From the NCBI GenBank assembly GCA_022360315.1, contig JAKSDA010000140.1, forward strand, positions 1-43,820: 43,820 nucleotides of DNA, read 5' to 3'. A program made the position numbers and the translations under genes. Source of the stretch: Pseudomonadota bacterium. GTDB lineage: Bacteria; Myxococcota_A; Polyangia; Haliangiales; Haliangiaceae. Under the pieces are notes generated by a model that was not told the DNA's origin, made no database searches, and worked only from the letters and a program-made list of their open reading frames with translations. Positions within the stretch are counted from its first letter, which is position 1; each line of letters begins with the position of its first letter. Positions 26,801 through 34,367 of the stretch are shown one piece after another.

Positions 26801-27800
26801 TGATTCGCTCGAGCTCCACGTCGTGCTCTCGGGCCAACGCCGTCACTGTGGCCCAGCTGGCAGACGGGTTGCGGGATCTGGAACAGTCGACCAGTGCAAC
26901 CGTGAAAAAGCGCTTTTCGTTGCTGGTCACAGCGCCGGGACGTCCGAGCAGCGGCTCGCGATCGCCGCACTCGGGCGATCGCGACAATTCGTCCAGGACG
27001 GACACGACCTCATCTGCCGCGCCGGGCCGATGATCTGGTTGTTTGGCCAATAATCTGGCGATAAGTTCATCCAGCGCATCGGATACACTGGGCCGCCACA
27101 GGCGCACGCGCGGGGCGTCCTCGAAGTGTAGCTCGGCTAGGACCGCCATCAGGCAATCACCGCGAAATGGCGTCCGCCCGGTCAAACACTCGAAGAGAAC
27201 CGCTCCCAGTGAGTAAAGATCGGTCCGCCCGTCGATGCGACGCTCGGCGAGCGCCTGCTCGGGCGCCATATAGCTGGGTGTTCCCACCAATACCCCGGAC
27301 GGAGTGAGCGTACTCGTGCTCGACACCATCTGGACCAGACCGAAATCGATCAGCTTGGTTCGGTGGACGTCCCCGTCGACCAGGAATAGATTGCCCGGCT
27401 TGATATCGCGGTGAACAAGGCCACACGAATGCGCTGCCGACAGGGCGCTGGCCACGTGCAGGCCGAGGACAATGACGTCCCGCTCGGACAGCGGGCCGCG
27501 CTCGAGGCGACTCTTGAGATCATGACCCCGCAGCCATTCCATGACCATGTAGCGCTCACCACTCGCGGTCACACCGTAGTCGAGGTAGTGAACAATGCCC
27601 GGGTGACGAAGCTCGGAAAGGGCGCGGGCTTCTCTGGCAAAGCGCCTGGTGCGCTCGCCGCCATCTGGCCGTGAGATGACCTTGACCGCGACGGTCAGCT
27701 CGGTTTCGATGTCGCGCGCCTCGTATACCGATCCCATGCCACCGGTTCCGGCCAGTCTGAACAGACGAAATCGATCAGCGATCACCATACCGGGTTGCAC
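23850..27800 (-). CDS. PknK-like Ser/Thr kinase with cyclase-like, AAA and TPR regions
   Basis: 1316 residues, soluble. Order: Hanks kinase (residues ~10-270; LAGTGGMGSVYEA, VAVKVI, HRDIKPGN, DFGLV, APEQAL); a ~150-residue segment like a degenerate class III nucleotide cyclase (FFTVALVDCSRS, VAIALATGSGEEGDRLSVGE, VVDRAVEVL) lacking obvious catalytic residues; an AAA/STAND-type ATPase with GPAGIGKSRLVGE (~501) and Walker B VFIVLDDLQWAD (~640); and a long TPR-like C-terminal half ending EWRTSFLEQVDENRRILELA. This architecture is frequent in myxobacteria and related to PknK. It likely integrates a signal bound by the TPR half with kinase output. Start ATG 27800. The GNAT gene lies 77 bases upstream on the same strand. 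Confidence 0.92.
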   Translation of the reverse strand: MQPGMVIADRFRLFRLAGTGGMGSVYEARDIETELTVAVKVISRPDGGERTRRFAREARALSELRHPGIVHYLDYGVTASGERYMVMEWLRGHDLKSRLERGPLSERDVIVLGLHVASALSAAHSCGLVHRDIKPGNLFLVDGDVHRTKLIDFGLVQMVSSTSTLTPSGVLVGTPSYMAPEQALAERRIDGRTDLYSLGAVLFECLTGRTPFRGDCLMAVLAELHFEDAPRVRLWRPSVSDALDELIARLLAKQPDHRPGAADEVVSVLDELSRSPECGDREPLLGRPGAVTSNEKRFFTVALVDCSRSRNPSASWATVTALAREHDVELERITADTAVAMAASEEDPVVAARRAAGFALSLGRQRNQVAIALATGSGEEGDRLSVGEVVDRAVEVLLHGRAIDGERATEDLKRPHRPRHDSITQHIAVDKLTATLIEQRFQIDCDEREQRVLVRESPEPQSIRIVLGKPTPYVGRDREISAIEAVFRECVDESLARAILVTGPAGIGKSRLVGEIVQRFASLSSELSILAATGDLLRAGSPLFMLSQLVRAAVGIVPGDGSDAGRDKILRRVEQRIAPWLGRQDAERVAVFLGEITGLQFSDTERMQLREARRSPHLIHDQMRRAWEDWLEAESLEHPVFIVLDDLQWADPPSIRFINALLRNLEDKPIMVLALARPEVDEILPDLWTARNLERIALYPLSRQACENIARHALPDQVADTVIDKLVARSGGNPFYLEELVRSLAAGFDGEISETILAIVGARLRALLPSERRVLRAASVFGRHFWLAGVAALLGDDRQVVTLMLNQLIGREVVRQRRRSRFADETEYVFTHDLLREAAYGTLPANELVPAHLYAAEWLERAGETDSLVLAEHYQAGADSRRALPHFHRAAEQALAANDFAAVIDYAERAISCGARGETLGALRLLQAESQNWTAQYDRAAKSGHEAMELLASGSPAWAHACHQVAWSSVYAADWDPLQNVAHQLRDRAPESIDGLYLAAMVHCACNLLFAGYDTLATALHDLVEERTPSDPRDAFVRANLAWLHHFFCADCDPYKSAQWIKRCVDHWNERGDRRSACMAEANMGESLMRLGQYEQAIQPLSSALETARRLGLGWLTPSIRHTLALTLARAGKLSDAEHILAQSQDSDLHDATLSHLCLAQILLLKNCPQAAMDQVERALDQNSAVQFPQQRALGLALRAVALLRLGRAAEALQAGQQGMEILSSSTAAGEDEMLVRLAHADALHACGQQKPARQALRGARALLLGRAESIKNPEWRTSFLEQVDENRRILELARQWNVEDPRPQSSGQRSASAKN

Positions 27801-27877
27801 GCAACCGAGTATTGCGGATGGCGAGATCTACCGCAAGCAACCCAGGGCCAGTGGATTGGCAGTTCGACGGTGAATAC

Positions 27878-28870
27878 TCACCGTTTAACAACCACGAGTG
27901 ACGCCGAGTCACGGGTGGCTTCGGCCCAGTTTCGCTTGTAGTCCATCTCAGTACCAAGGTCGTATTCGGCGATCTGCTGCTCGCACAATTCGGCGATCTG
28001 GTGGTACTGGCATAGATTGCCCAGGGCATAGCTCTGGTAATCGACGTCGAAACTGAACTGTAGCCCTCTGTAGGTCGATGCAAAGATACCTCCGAGGACA
28101 TAGGCCACGTCGTGATCGGCCGACCTCCTGAGATCTCTGGCAAACATCAGCTTGAGCCCACCGCGCCGGGCCAAGCGAGGCACCATGGCGCGATAGAACT
28201 CGTACATGCGGCCGGACTCGATGCCCACACCAGAACGCCCTTTCCAGCTCCGCGCCTCGACAGCAACTACTCGTTCATACAGAATTTTGGCCTGATCAGG
28301 ATCGGTGGTATCGCAGGCGATGAACTCGATACCCGCGCTGTTTGCCGTGCGGAGGGCCCGGCGAAGCGACCTGCGAATGCCGCGCGAACGCCGGCTGAGG
28401 TATCCGTCCAACCCTCCGGCCAGACTGGCCACGCAGCGACGGGTAGCCGGCCCGCGCAAGAGCTCGTAGCGCCTCAGAAGGTACCTTGCGAGTTCGGCGG
28501 TGAAAAGCGATTCGGGCGGCAAGCCGGTCAGCATGACCATGTCCCAATCGGCCTCGCGCCGCTGCAACAGCTGATCGAGGTCCCTGGCCAGCTGGCCGGC
28601 GTCGGGTCCGACGACCGGACAGGCCAGCCCCCACATGGCTTCGAGCGGCTCGAGATAGTTCCAGCCCTGGGGATGACGGCATCGCATCAGGGCTACTTGC
28701 GCGCCCTCGCTTTTGAACAGCCACGGGACGCGCGGCGGCATCAGCGACGTGGAGGCAGGAACAATCCAGTCGGAGGACGAGCAAAAATGGTCAATATCGG
28801 GGGTGGCCGCTACGAGCGCGTCGAACTCCTCGGATTGCCGATCGAACTCTGCGAGCCCAAGCGCCTCCAT
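27878..28870 (-). CDS. GNAT-family acyltransferase, BioF2/CelD-like
   Basis: 330 residues from ATG 28870 (a TTG at 28942 would add 24). The C-terminal half shows the BioF2/CelD-like acetyltransferase pattern: RRSRGIRRSLRRALRTAN, then EARSWKGRSGVGIESGRMYE (the 'E..SWKG..G' motif), LKLMFARDL and AYVLGGIFASTYRGLQFSFD, closing with LCQYHQIAELCE. Such enzymes transfer acyl groups to sugars or amino acids, some in cell-envelope or cellulose synthesis loci. It precedes the large kinase in the same direction and could be co-transcribed. The substrate cannot be inferred. Confidence 0.78.
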   Translation of the reverse strand: MEALGLAEFDRQSEEFDALVAATPDIDHFCSSSDWIVPASTSLMPPRVPWLFKSEGAQVALMRCRHPQGWNYLEPLEAMWGLACPVVGPDAGQLARDLDQLLQRREADWDMVMLTGLPPESLFTAELARYLLRRYELLRGPATRRCVASLAGGLDGYLSRRSRGIRRSLRRALRTANSAGIEFIACDTTDPDQAKILYERVVAVEARSWKGRSGVGIESGRMYEFYRAMVPRLARRGGLKLMFARDLRRSADHDVAYVLGGIFASTYRGLQFSFDVDYQSYALGNLCQYHQIAELCEQQIAEYDLGTEMDYKRNWAEATRDSASLVVVKR

Positions 28871-28986
28871 CAGACAGAAGAATACTATCCTGTCTTCGTC
28901 GGCTGGATCTTCGTAAAGGACCCGCGAACTCGTCAAACGCAATTATTCCCCGGTTGTCGCGGGGATCGCGTCCGTTGTTGCCGGTC

Positions 28987-29006
28987 GCGGCCGCTTCTGC
29001 GGCCGC
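28987..29006. terminator. GC hairpin between protease and acyltransferase genes
   Basis: GCGGCCGC (28987-28994), TTCT loop, GCGGCCGC (28999-29006): an 8-bp perfect stem in the gap after the protease gene. There is no T-run on either strand, so terminator function is only possible. Confidence 0.3.
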
Positions 29007-29031
29007 TGCCGATTGCGGTCGCCGGCCTGGA

Positions 29032-30045
29032 TCAGCGGCGGCGGCGTACGGCGATGAAGAGAGCGAGGAACAGAAGCGAGGCCAGCGAACCAGCGCCATT
29101 GCCACTGCTCACCGAGCAGCCACCGTTGAGGTCGGCAGATGACGGGCCGGACAGGCCGTTGCCATTGCCGGTACCATTGCCGGTACCATTGCCGTTACCC
29201 GTACCATTCCCCGTACCGCCGTTGCCGCTGCCGTTGCCTCCGCCGTTATCGGTGCCGGGGGTGGGCAGCCCGTTGGGATCCTTCTGATTAATAAAATCCA
29301 TGATCCAGGTGTGATATTTGTCGATCCGGACCTGGCCGTCGCGGGTCTGCGCATTCTCGCACGGGCCAGTGCCAAATGATGTCACGCCCACGATGTGCTC
29401 GACGCCGTCGAAGGTCATGAAAGCAGGCCCGCCAGAGTCGCCGTAACAGGTTTTGGAACCAGTGCCGCCAATGTACATGATCTCACCAAAGCCGGGCTCG
29501 GTCTGCAGAGATTCGAGCGCGGTCGTGCCCACGCGTTTGAGTCCCGAGTCGGTGTTGTTCTCGGCAGTCACACCGTAACCAGCCACGCGGACGTCCTGGC
29601 CGATATAGGCCGCGAGGTCGAGCGTATTCATCGGAATGGGCGTTACCCCGGCCGGTTGCGACAGTTCGAGAACTGCGAGGTCAGCCGAGGGATGATAGGC
29701 GTAATCGGCCACCGGGATGGAGGGGTCTTGACCAGTTGGCTGGGTGCCCCAATAAATCCTCATATTGGCCACCGGGATGGCGACGCCGTTCCGATCGATC
29801 ACGCAATGGCGGGCCGTGGTCATCACCTTGTTGGTCACCATGGTTCCCGAACAGGTGCCGGCACCAAGAAATACCAGACCGAGCGCAGGGTCGCCCTGGT
29901 TGATCGTTCCGTTGACGATGTGCTGGTAAGAGCCGGAGATGTCTTCGTCGTAATAATCAGCCATGCAGCCAGCGCCAAAAATGAGAGCGGCGCTGGCTGC
30001 CAGGGTTAGTGCAGTGGAGCTGAGGCGCATCATGGTCATGCGCAT
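29032..30045 (-). CDS. Secreted trypsin-like serine protease with MYXO-CTERM type tail
   Basis: About 337 residues. It has a signal peptide with a lipobox-like end (AALIFGAGC). A short propeptide leads to HIVNGT (trypsin activation site), then the S1 triad: His in TARHC, Asp in SADLAVLEL, Ser in CYGDSGGPAF. A Gly/Asn-rich linker of ~40 residues follows. The C-terminus (GGCSVSSGNG, a hydrophobic helix LASLLFLALFIAV, then RRRR) is the MYXO-CTERM pattern that directs surface anchoring through the conserved cysteine. Several in-frame ATGs (30045, 30039, 30033, 30030) compete and none has a strong ribosome site. Likely a predatory or nutritional exoprotease. Having both a lipobox-like cysteine and a MYXO-CTERM cysteine is odd. 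Confidence 0.9.
   Translation of the reverse strand: MRMTMMRLSSTALTLAASAALIFGAGCMADYYDEDISGSYQHIVNGTINQGDPALGLVFLGAGTCSGTMVTNKVMTTARHCVIDRNGVAIPVANMRIYWGTQPTGQDPSIPVADYAYHPSADLAVLELSQPAGVTPIPMNTLDLAAYIGQDVRVAGYGVTAENNTDSGLKRVGTTALESLQTEPGFGEIMYIGGTGSKTCYGDSGGPAFMTFDGVEHIVGVTSFGTGPCENAQTRDGQVRIDKYHTWIMDFINQKDPNGLPTPGTDNGGGNGSGNGGTGNGTGNGNGTGNGTGNGNGLSGPSSADLNGGCSVSSGNGAGSLASLLFLALFIAVRRRR
29155..29250 (-). repeat. Short degenerate repeats encoding the Gly/Asn/Thr linker
   Basis: Repeats related to GGTACCATTGCC encode GNGTGNG units between the protease domain and the MYXO-CTERM tail. Units are multiples of 3 bases, so length can drift in frame. Confidence 0.65.
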
Positions 30046-30437
30046 GTGCAAGAAAAATACCTGACCGGTCTCGCTCTAACAAGCTGAAACTCAGGATGTC
30101 GGCGATATGCAAAGCCTGGCAGATAGCCCCCGGGTGGTGCCTGCAGTCACCGATCGATGTAGCACGCAAGCAACTGACCTGAACCTCTTGTGCGTGGCTG
30201 GTTTGAGATCAATTGGGTTTCGAGCGACGAAGGAATCGTCCGCTATTGCCATATTTGCACAGAACGAGGCCGTAACACAGCGCTGGCGCCGGGTCGGCCG
30301 CATGGCTGGCCGTTGGCTCAGTCAGACTCCCGGCAAGCAACGCAAAGCAGAGTTTTGCGGCCGGACCGGTTCGGATCGGCGGTGCGGAGAACGTGTACTG
30401 CGGGTGTGGGGCAGTGACGCGAGGGATCAACCTGGGA
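30046..30437. other. Intergenic region, no convincing gene
   Basis: About 390 bases between the protease start and the rpsI stop. It should hold the protease promoter. Open frames on both strands lack recognisable domains and ribosome sites. One minus-strand frame (30209-30430) from a TTG has a vaguely signal-peptide-like stretch but is not supported further. Confidence 0.4.
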
Positions 30438-30836
30438 TTAGCGCTTGGAGAATTGATAGCGAGCCCGAGCGCCTTTCATGCCGTACTTCTTGCGCTCTTT
30501 TTTGCGCGGATCACGGGTGACGTAACCAACGGATTTGAGCGAGGATCGCCATTCCGGATTGATGCTCATGAGGGCGCGAGTAAGCCCATGACGAATGGCA
30601 CCCGCTTGAGATGAAATACCACCTCCACGTACAGTTGCCCACACATCGAACTTGCCCATTTGATCCAGGGCCTCGAAGGGCTGGCGAACGATCATGCGCG
30701 ACGTGGCCCGTGAGAAGTACTCCTCGTCATTGCGCTTGTTGATCATGAACTGACCGGTGCCGGGTGTTACCCAAACTCGAGCTACGGCAGTTTTGCGGCG
30801 TCCAGTCGCGTAGGTTCGGTTTTGTGCGTCGGGCAT
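30438..30836 (-). CDS. rpsI: 30S ribosomal protein S9
   Basis: 132 residues. Recognised by [20 protein letters not shown] at the N-terminus, the internal [20 protein letters not shown] block and the basic tail [28 protein letters not shown] ending, whose last residues reach the ribosomal P-site. It follows rplM after 33 bases in the standard bacterial L13-S9 pair. No clear terminator is seen downstream. Confidence 0.98.
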   Translation of the reverse strand: MPDAQNRTYATGRRKTAVARVWVTPGTGQFMINKRNDEEYFSRATSRMIVRQPFEALDQMGKFDVWATVRGGGISSQAGAIRHGLTRALMSINPEWRSSLKSVGYVTRDPRKKERKKYGMKGARARYQFSKR

Positions 30837-30869
30837 TGTATCTACTCTACCTCATCGGGCGAATGCGGG

Positions 30870-31319
30870 TCAGGACAGGTCTAGTGGTTGTGGGGTCTGA
30901 GCGGAGTGCTTGTGTTCCGGGCCGGCATAGATTTTTAGCTTTTTGATTATTTTGCGGCCCAATCGGCCTTTGGGCAGCATGCCCCACACCGCGGCTCGGA
31001 CCAGCCGATCGGGATACGCGGCCAGCAGTTTTTCGGCTGAAGTCTCGCGCAGGCCACCGGGGTAGTGGCTGTGGCGGCGGTACATCTTGCTCTTCATCTT
31101 GTCGCCGGTGAGGCGGATCTTGCCGGCGTTCACGACCACGACGAAATCGCCTGTATCCACGTTGGGGGTATAGGTCGGCTTGTGCTTGCCGCGCAACACT
31201 GTAGCGATCCGGGTGGCGGCGCGACCGAGGACTTGGCCCTCCAGATCGACGACCCACCACTTGCGCTGGGCGTTGCCGGCCTGCTTGGTCAGCCAGATGC
31301 TTTTTTGATGCTTGAACAT
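30870..31319 (-). CDS. rplM: 50S ribosomal protein L13
   Basis: 149 residues; early assembly protein of the large subunit. Family motifs are WWVVDLEGQVLGRAATRIA, LRGKHKPTYTPNVDTGDFVV, KMKSKMYRRHSHYPGG and WGMLPKGRLGRKIIKKLKIY. ATG 31319 is chosen because AAGGA (31325-31329) sits five bases upstream; the ATG at 31325 overlaps that site. First gene of the rplM-rpsI operon, preceded by a good -35 box and an inverted repeat. Confidence 0.98.
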   Translation of the reverse strand: MFKHQKSIWLTKQAGNAQRKWWVVDLEGQVLGRAATRIATVLRGKHKPTYTPNVDTGDFVVVVNAGKIRLTGDKMKSKMYRRHSHYPGGLRETSAEKLLAAYPDRLVRAAVWGMLPKGRLGRKIIKKLKIYAGPEHKHSAQTPQPLDLS

Positions 31320-31337
31320 GGTCATCCTTGGGCGCAC

Positions 31338-31383
31338 GTAGACGAAGTGGGATCGTCTACAGCACGAAATGGTGTCGTGTCAA
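31338..31383 (-). promoter_or_regulatory. rplM promoter with overlapping inverted repeat
   Basis: On the minus strand a perfect TTGACA (31383-31378) is followed after 18 bases by TAGACG (31359-31354), a weak -10. A perfect 8-bp inverted repeat GTAGACGA-N7-TCGTCTAC (31338-31360) overlaps the -10 and the predicted start point. It could be an operator. If transcription starts further upstream, it would form an mRNA hairpin 18 bases before the L13 start codon, where autogenous L13 control is known in E. coli. Confidence 0.5.
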
Positions 31384-31541
31384 GACGGGCGACACCCTTG
31401 ATCGTCCTGTGCAGTTTGTCTCCCGTAGCGATCCGGGACAGGGAATCAAGGACTCAAGGCCGGACGCTCGTATTCGATCAGAGTCATACCCGTCCCCTTG
31501 GCGGCTCTTTTAGACTACAGCCTCTTACAAAGCACTTTGAG

Positions 31542-32129
31542 ATGGCCAGACAGGGCGATAGAAAATTGTCTAAGTATTCTATTTTTATATATTTTATTTC
31601 CGGCGTTGGGCCGGTTGCATGCAGCGGGAGTCCCGACGCATCTGGTGGTGATGTGACTGTCCAGCTGGGCACCGGCACGGTGGACTACGAGTCGATCACC
31701 GCTGACCAGCCATTGCCGCTCTACGAGGGCCCCCAGGGGGGTCACCATTTCTTTCTTCACGCCAGGATGATGGGAATGGTGCCGGGCGACCCGGGATCGA
31801 ACGACGGTCCGAACAATCCAACAACCAGGTTTCAGGTTTTTGACGACAGAGGAAACCGGGTCGATACCGAAGCCAGGCCGCATCGGCGGGGTTATCGACC
31901 CGGCGGAGGAGGCTGGCTCGAACTGCCCAGCGGACGCATCGTCGTTGTCGTGGAGTCGCTCGTGGGAACGCTCATCGACCACCGAGTTCGGCTGCGGGTG
32001 GATGTGCAAGACGCCGAGGGCACGAGTGCAACGGACGAGGTGTGGATCAATGCATATGAAGTGCCCCTAATTCCCGGCGACGCAGGACCGGACGACGCCG
32101 GACCGAGCATTGGCACCATAACCAGGTAA
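31542..32129 (+). CDS. Hypothetical lipoprotein
   Basis: 195 residues from ATG 31542. The N-terminus (KLSKYSIFIYFISGVGPVAC) looks like a lipoprotein signal encoded in an unusually AT-rich stretch. The mature part has VTVQLGTGTVDYESI followed by beta-rich sequence (HHFFLHARMMGMVPGDPGSN, IVVVVESLVGTLIDHRVRLR, EVWINAYEVPLIPGDAG), probably a single sandwich domain. No family is recognised. A frame open to 31065 overlaps rplM on the other strand and is not used. The gene lies 33 bases before the Uma2-type gene. Confidence 0.68.
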   Translation: MARQGDRKLSKYSIFIYFISGVGPVACSGSPDASGGDVTVQLGTGTVDYESITADQPLPLYEGPQGGHHFFLHARMMGMVPGDPGSNDGPNNPTTRFQVFDDRGNRVDTEARPHRRGYRPGGGGWLELPSGRIVVVVESLVGTLIDHRVRLRVDVQDAEGTSATDEVWINAYEVPLIPGDAGPDDAGPSIGTITR

Positions 32130-32162
32130 CACTCAGACGTCAAACGCGATAAACTACAACTC

Positions 32163-32810
32163 ATGCACAGTGCTTCCGTGCGCATACTCGACGCGGATGA
32201 GCCAGAGAATCTGGACGTCCAGCTAGCGACTCCGCTGGGTCAGCTGCCCTTGCTCATGCGTCCGGCAGTTCCGTTCACCGACAACGGTCTTTACCAGTTC
32301 TGTCGGGCCAATTCCGAACTGCGTATCGAGCGCACCAAGAGCGGAGACATCTCTATCATGCCGCCGACAGGAGGAGAGACCGGGCGACGTAATTTCATTC
32401 TGTTGGGGCGTTTCTTCGTATGGGTAGAGGCGGATGGCAGCGGCATCGCATTCGATTCGTCAACCGGGTTTGTCTTGCCCAACAGCGCGGTGCGGGCCCC
32501 CGACATTTCCTGGGTCGAACGGAGTCGCTGGGAAGCGCTCAGTCCACGCCAGCGAAGCAAGTTTCTGCCTCTCTGTCCCGACTTTGCGGTCGAACTGCGC
32601 TCGGCCAGCGATACGCTGGCCGAGGTCCAGGAGAAGTGCGCCGAATACATCGCAAATGGTGCCAGGCTGGTCTGGCTTATCGATCCGATCGAGAAACGCG
32701 TCCACATCTACTGCGGGGGGGCTGTCGACCTACTCGATGGTCCGGGCGAACTGTCCGGGGAGCCGGTGCTGAAGGGTCTCCGGATCAACCTGCGAGACAT
32801 CCTGGATTGA
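32163..32810 (+). CDS. Uma2 family (DUF820) PD-(D/E)XK nuclease-like protein
   Basis: 215 residues. Uma2 hallmarks: GDISIMPPTGGETGRRN, then FDSSTGFVLPNSAVRAPDIS with the conserved Pro-Asp, LCPDFAVELRSASD (the E-x-x-S/K catalytic strand) and GARLVWLIDPIEKRVHIY. The family has a restriction-endonuclease-like fold. It is very common in cyanobacteria and in some myxobacteria; its cellular role is not settled. The usual E-x-K appears here as ELRS, so the catalytic lysine may be replaced. ATG 32163. Stands alone between the lipoprotein and the aldehyde dehydrogenase. Confidence 0.85.
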   Translation: MHSASVRILDADEPENLDVQLATPLGQLPLLMRPAVPFTDNGLYQFCRANSELRIERTKSGDISIMPPTGGETGRRNFILLGRFFVWVEADGSGIAFDSSTGFVLPNSAVRAPDISWVERSRWEALSPRQRSKFLPLCPDFAVELRSASDTLAEVQEKCAEYIANGARLVWLIDPIEKRVHIYCGGAVDLLDGPGELSGEPVLKGLRINLRDILD

Positions 32811-32909
32811 TGCAAACCTCAGTGCGTTGCTCCTGACCGGCCTGGCCGACCGAATTGGTCGACCATGAGAGGTAGCTCGACACGGGAGTATTGCGCTACG
32901 GTCGTCGCC

Positions 32910-34271
32910 ATGGCGCTGAGGGTGGAGAATCCATACGACCACAGCCTGGTCGCCGAGATCGAAGGCGACGATGACGCCCGCATGATGGCCAAACTGGCCC
33001 GGGCCCACGCCGCGTTCCAGACCTGGCGACGGGTACCCCTGGCCGATCGAATGGCTCAGGTGAAGCGCGCTCTGGATCGTTTTCGCGACCAGCGCGACCC
33101 TATTGCCACAGAGATCACCCGGCAGATGGGCAAGCCGATCGGCGAATCCCGAGTAGAGCTAGATACCATGCTCGACCGGGCCGAGGTTTCGATCGAGCTC
33201 GCCGAAAGCGCTCTGGCCGCCGAGCCTCTGCCCGAGCGACCCGGTTTTGTCCGCCGGATCGAACATGAACCGCTCGGCGTCGTGCTCTGCATTGCAGCGT
33301 GGAACTACCCGCTTCTGGTTCCGATCAATGTCGTGGTGCCAGCTCTTCTCGCCGGCAACGCTGTGCTGCTCAAACACAGCCCGCTCACCCCGCTCACCGG
33401 CCGGCGGTTTTCACACGCATTTGCCGGGCTCGAGGTCGCCGAACTGCTGCAAGATCTGGTCGTCGATCACGCTCAGATTGCCCGGCTCGTGGTCGACCCT
33501 CGCATTGCGCATGTGGCGTTCACCGGTTCTGTCGCTGGCGGACGCGCGGTGTATTCCACCGTGGCCAGCGCGCGTATCATCGATGTAGGCCTCGAATTGG
33601 GCGGCAAAGATCCCGCGTATGTTGCGGCTGACGCCGACCTGGACTCGGCCGCCAGTCGGGTGGTGGAGGGGGCCTGTTACAACGCGGGCCAGTCCTGTTG
33701 TGCGATCGAGAGAGTGTATGTGCATGAGGCTGTGTACGACGAATTTCTGGACCGAGCCAGAACAGTCCTCTCCGCCTATGTCTTGGGTGATCCTGTGCAC
33801 GAGAATACGACCATGGGACCGCTGGCCAGAGCCGCCAACCTGGCTGTTCTCGCCGATCAGGTAAGCGATGCCAAGGCGAGTGGGGCCCGGCTCTTGTTGG
33901 GCGGCGATGGCGACGGGCGGTTCTTCCGCCCGACTCTGCTCGGCGATGTTCCGCCACGAGCAGCGGTGATGCGAGAGGAGAGTTTTGGCCCGATCGTTCC
34001 GGTTGCTCGAGTGGCCGGTGACGACGAGGCCATCGCCCGCATGGACGAAACCCGCTACGGTTTGACCGCATCGGTGTGGACCCGCGATCGCGAGCGCGCC
34101 GAGCGCATCGCTGGTGAGCTCGAGGTCGGAACTGTGTATCAGAATCGCTGCGACTACCTCGATCCACAGCAGCCCTGGACCGGCGCTCGCGACAGCGGCA
34201 AGGGCTCGACTCTATCGCGCCATGGATTCTGGCACTTGACCCGCAGAAAGAGCATTCACCTGCGCACATAG
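32910..34271 (+). CDS. NAD(P)-dependent aldehyde dehydrogenase
   Basis: 453 residues, ALDH superfamily; oxidises an aldehyde to the acid. Motifs: AAWNYPLLVPINVVVPALLAG (cofactor-binding), FTGSVAGGRAVY, LELGGKDPAYV (general-base Glu), NAGQSCCAIERVYV (nucleophile Cys), EESFGPIVPVARV. ATG 32910 is the natural start (ALRVENPYDHSLVAEI); a frame open from 32865 adds 15 residues. It is followed after 96 bases by the glutamine-synthetase-like gene and then an iron alcohol dehydrogenase on the same strand. In that context the likely substrate is a gamma-glutamyl-amino aldehyde, by inference only. Confidence 0.92.
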   Translation: MALRVENPYDHSLVAEIEGDDDARMMAKLARAHAAFQTWRRVPLADRMAQVKRALDRFRDQRDPIATEITRQMGKPIGESRVELDTMLDRAEVSIELAESALAAEPLPERPGFVRRIEHEPLGVVLCIAAWNYPLLVPINVVVPALLAGNAVLLKHSPLTPLTGRRFSHAFAGLEVAELLQDLVVDHAQIARLVVDPRIAHVAFTGSVAGGRAVYSTVASARIIDVGLELGGKDPAYVAADADLDSAASRVVEGACYNAGQSCCAIERVYVHEAVYDEFLDRARTVLSAYVLGDPVHENTTMGPLARAANLAVLADQVSDAKASGARLLLGGDGDGRFFRPTLLGDVPPRAAVMREESFGPIVPVARVAGDDEAIARMDETRYGLTASVWTRDRERAERIAGELEVGTVYQNRCDYLDPQQPWTGARDSGKGSTLSRHGFWHLTRRKSIHLRT

Positions 34272-34367
34272 CCCCGCGCAAGGCGGCCCGGCGCGAGGCG
34301 CTCCGTCTCGGCCGGTGACCGACGCGACGTGCAAAACACACCAGAAACAACTACTCGAGGAGACACG

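Noticed and set aside
28112..29287. A 391-codon plus-strand frame ending in Pro-Leu repeats
   Set aside because: Antisense to the GNAT gene and to the Gly/Asn linker of the protease.
30107..30520. A 137-codon plus-strand frame between protease and rpsI
   Set aside because: It overlaps the end of rpsI on the other strand, has no ribosome site and no recognisable features.
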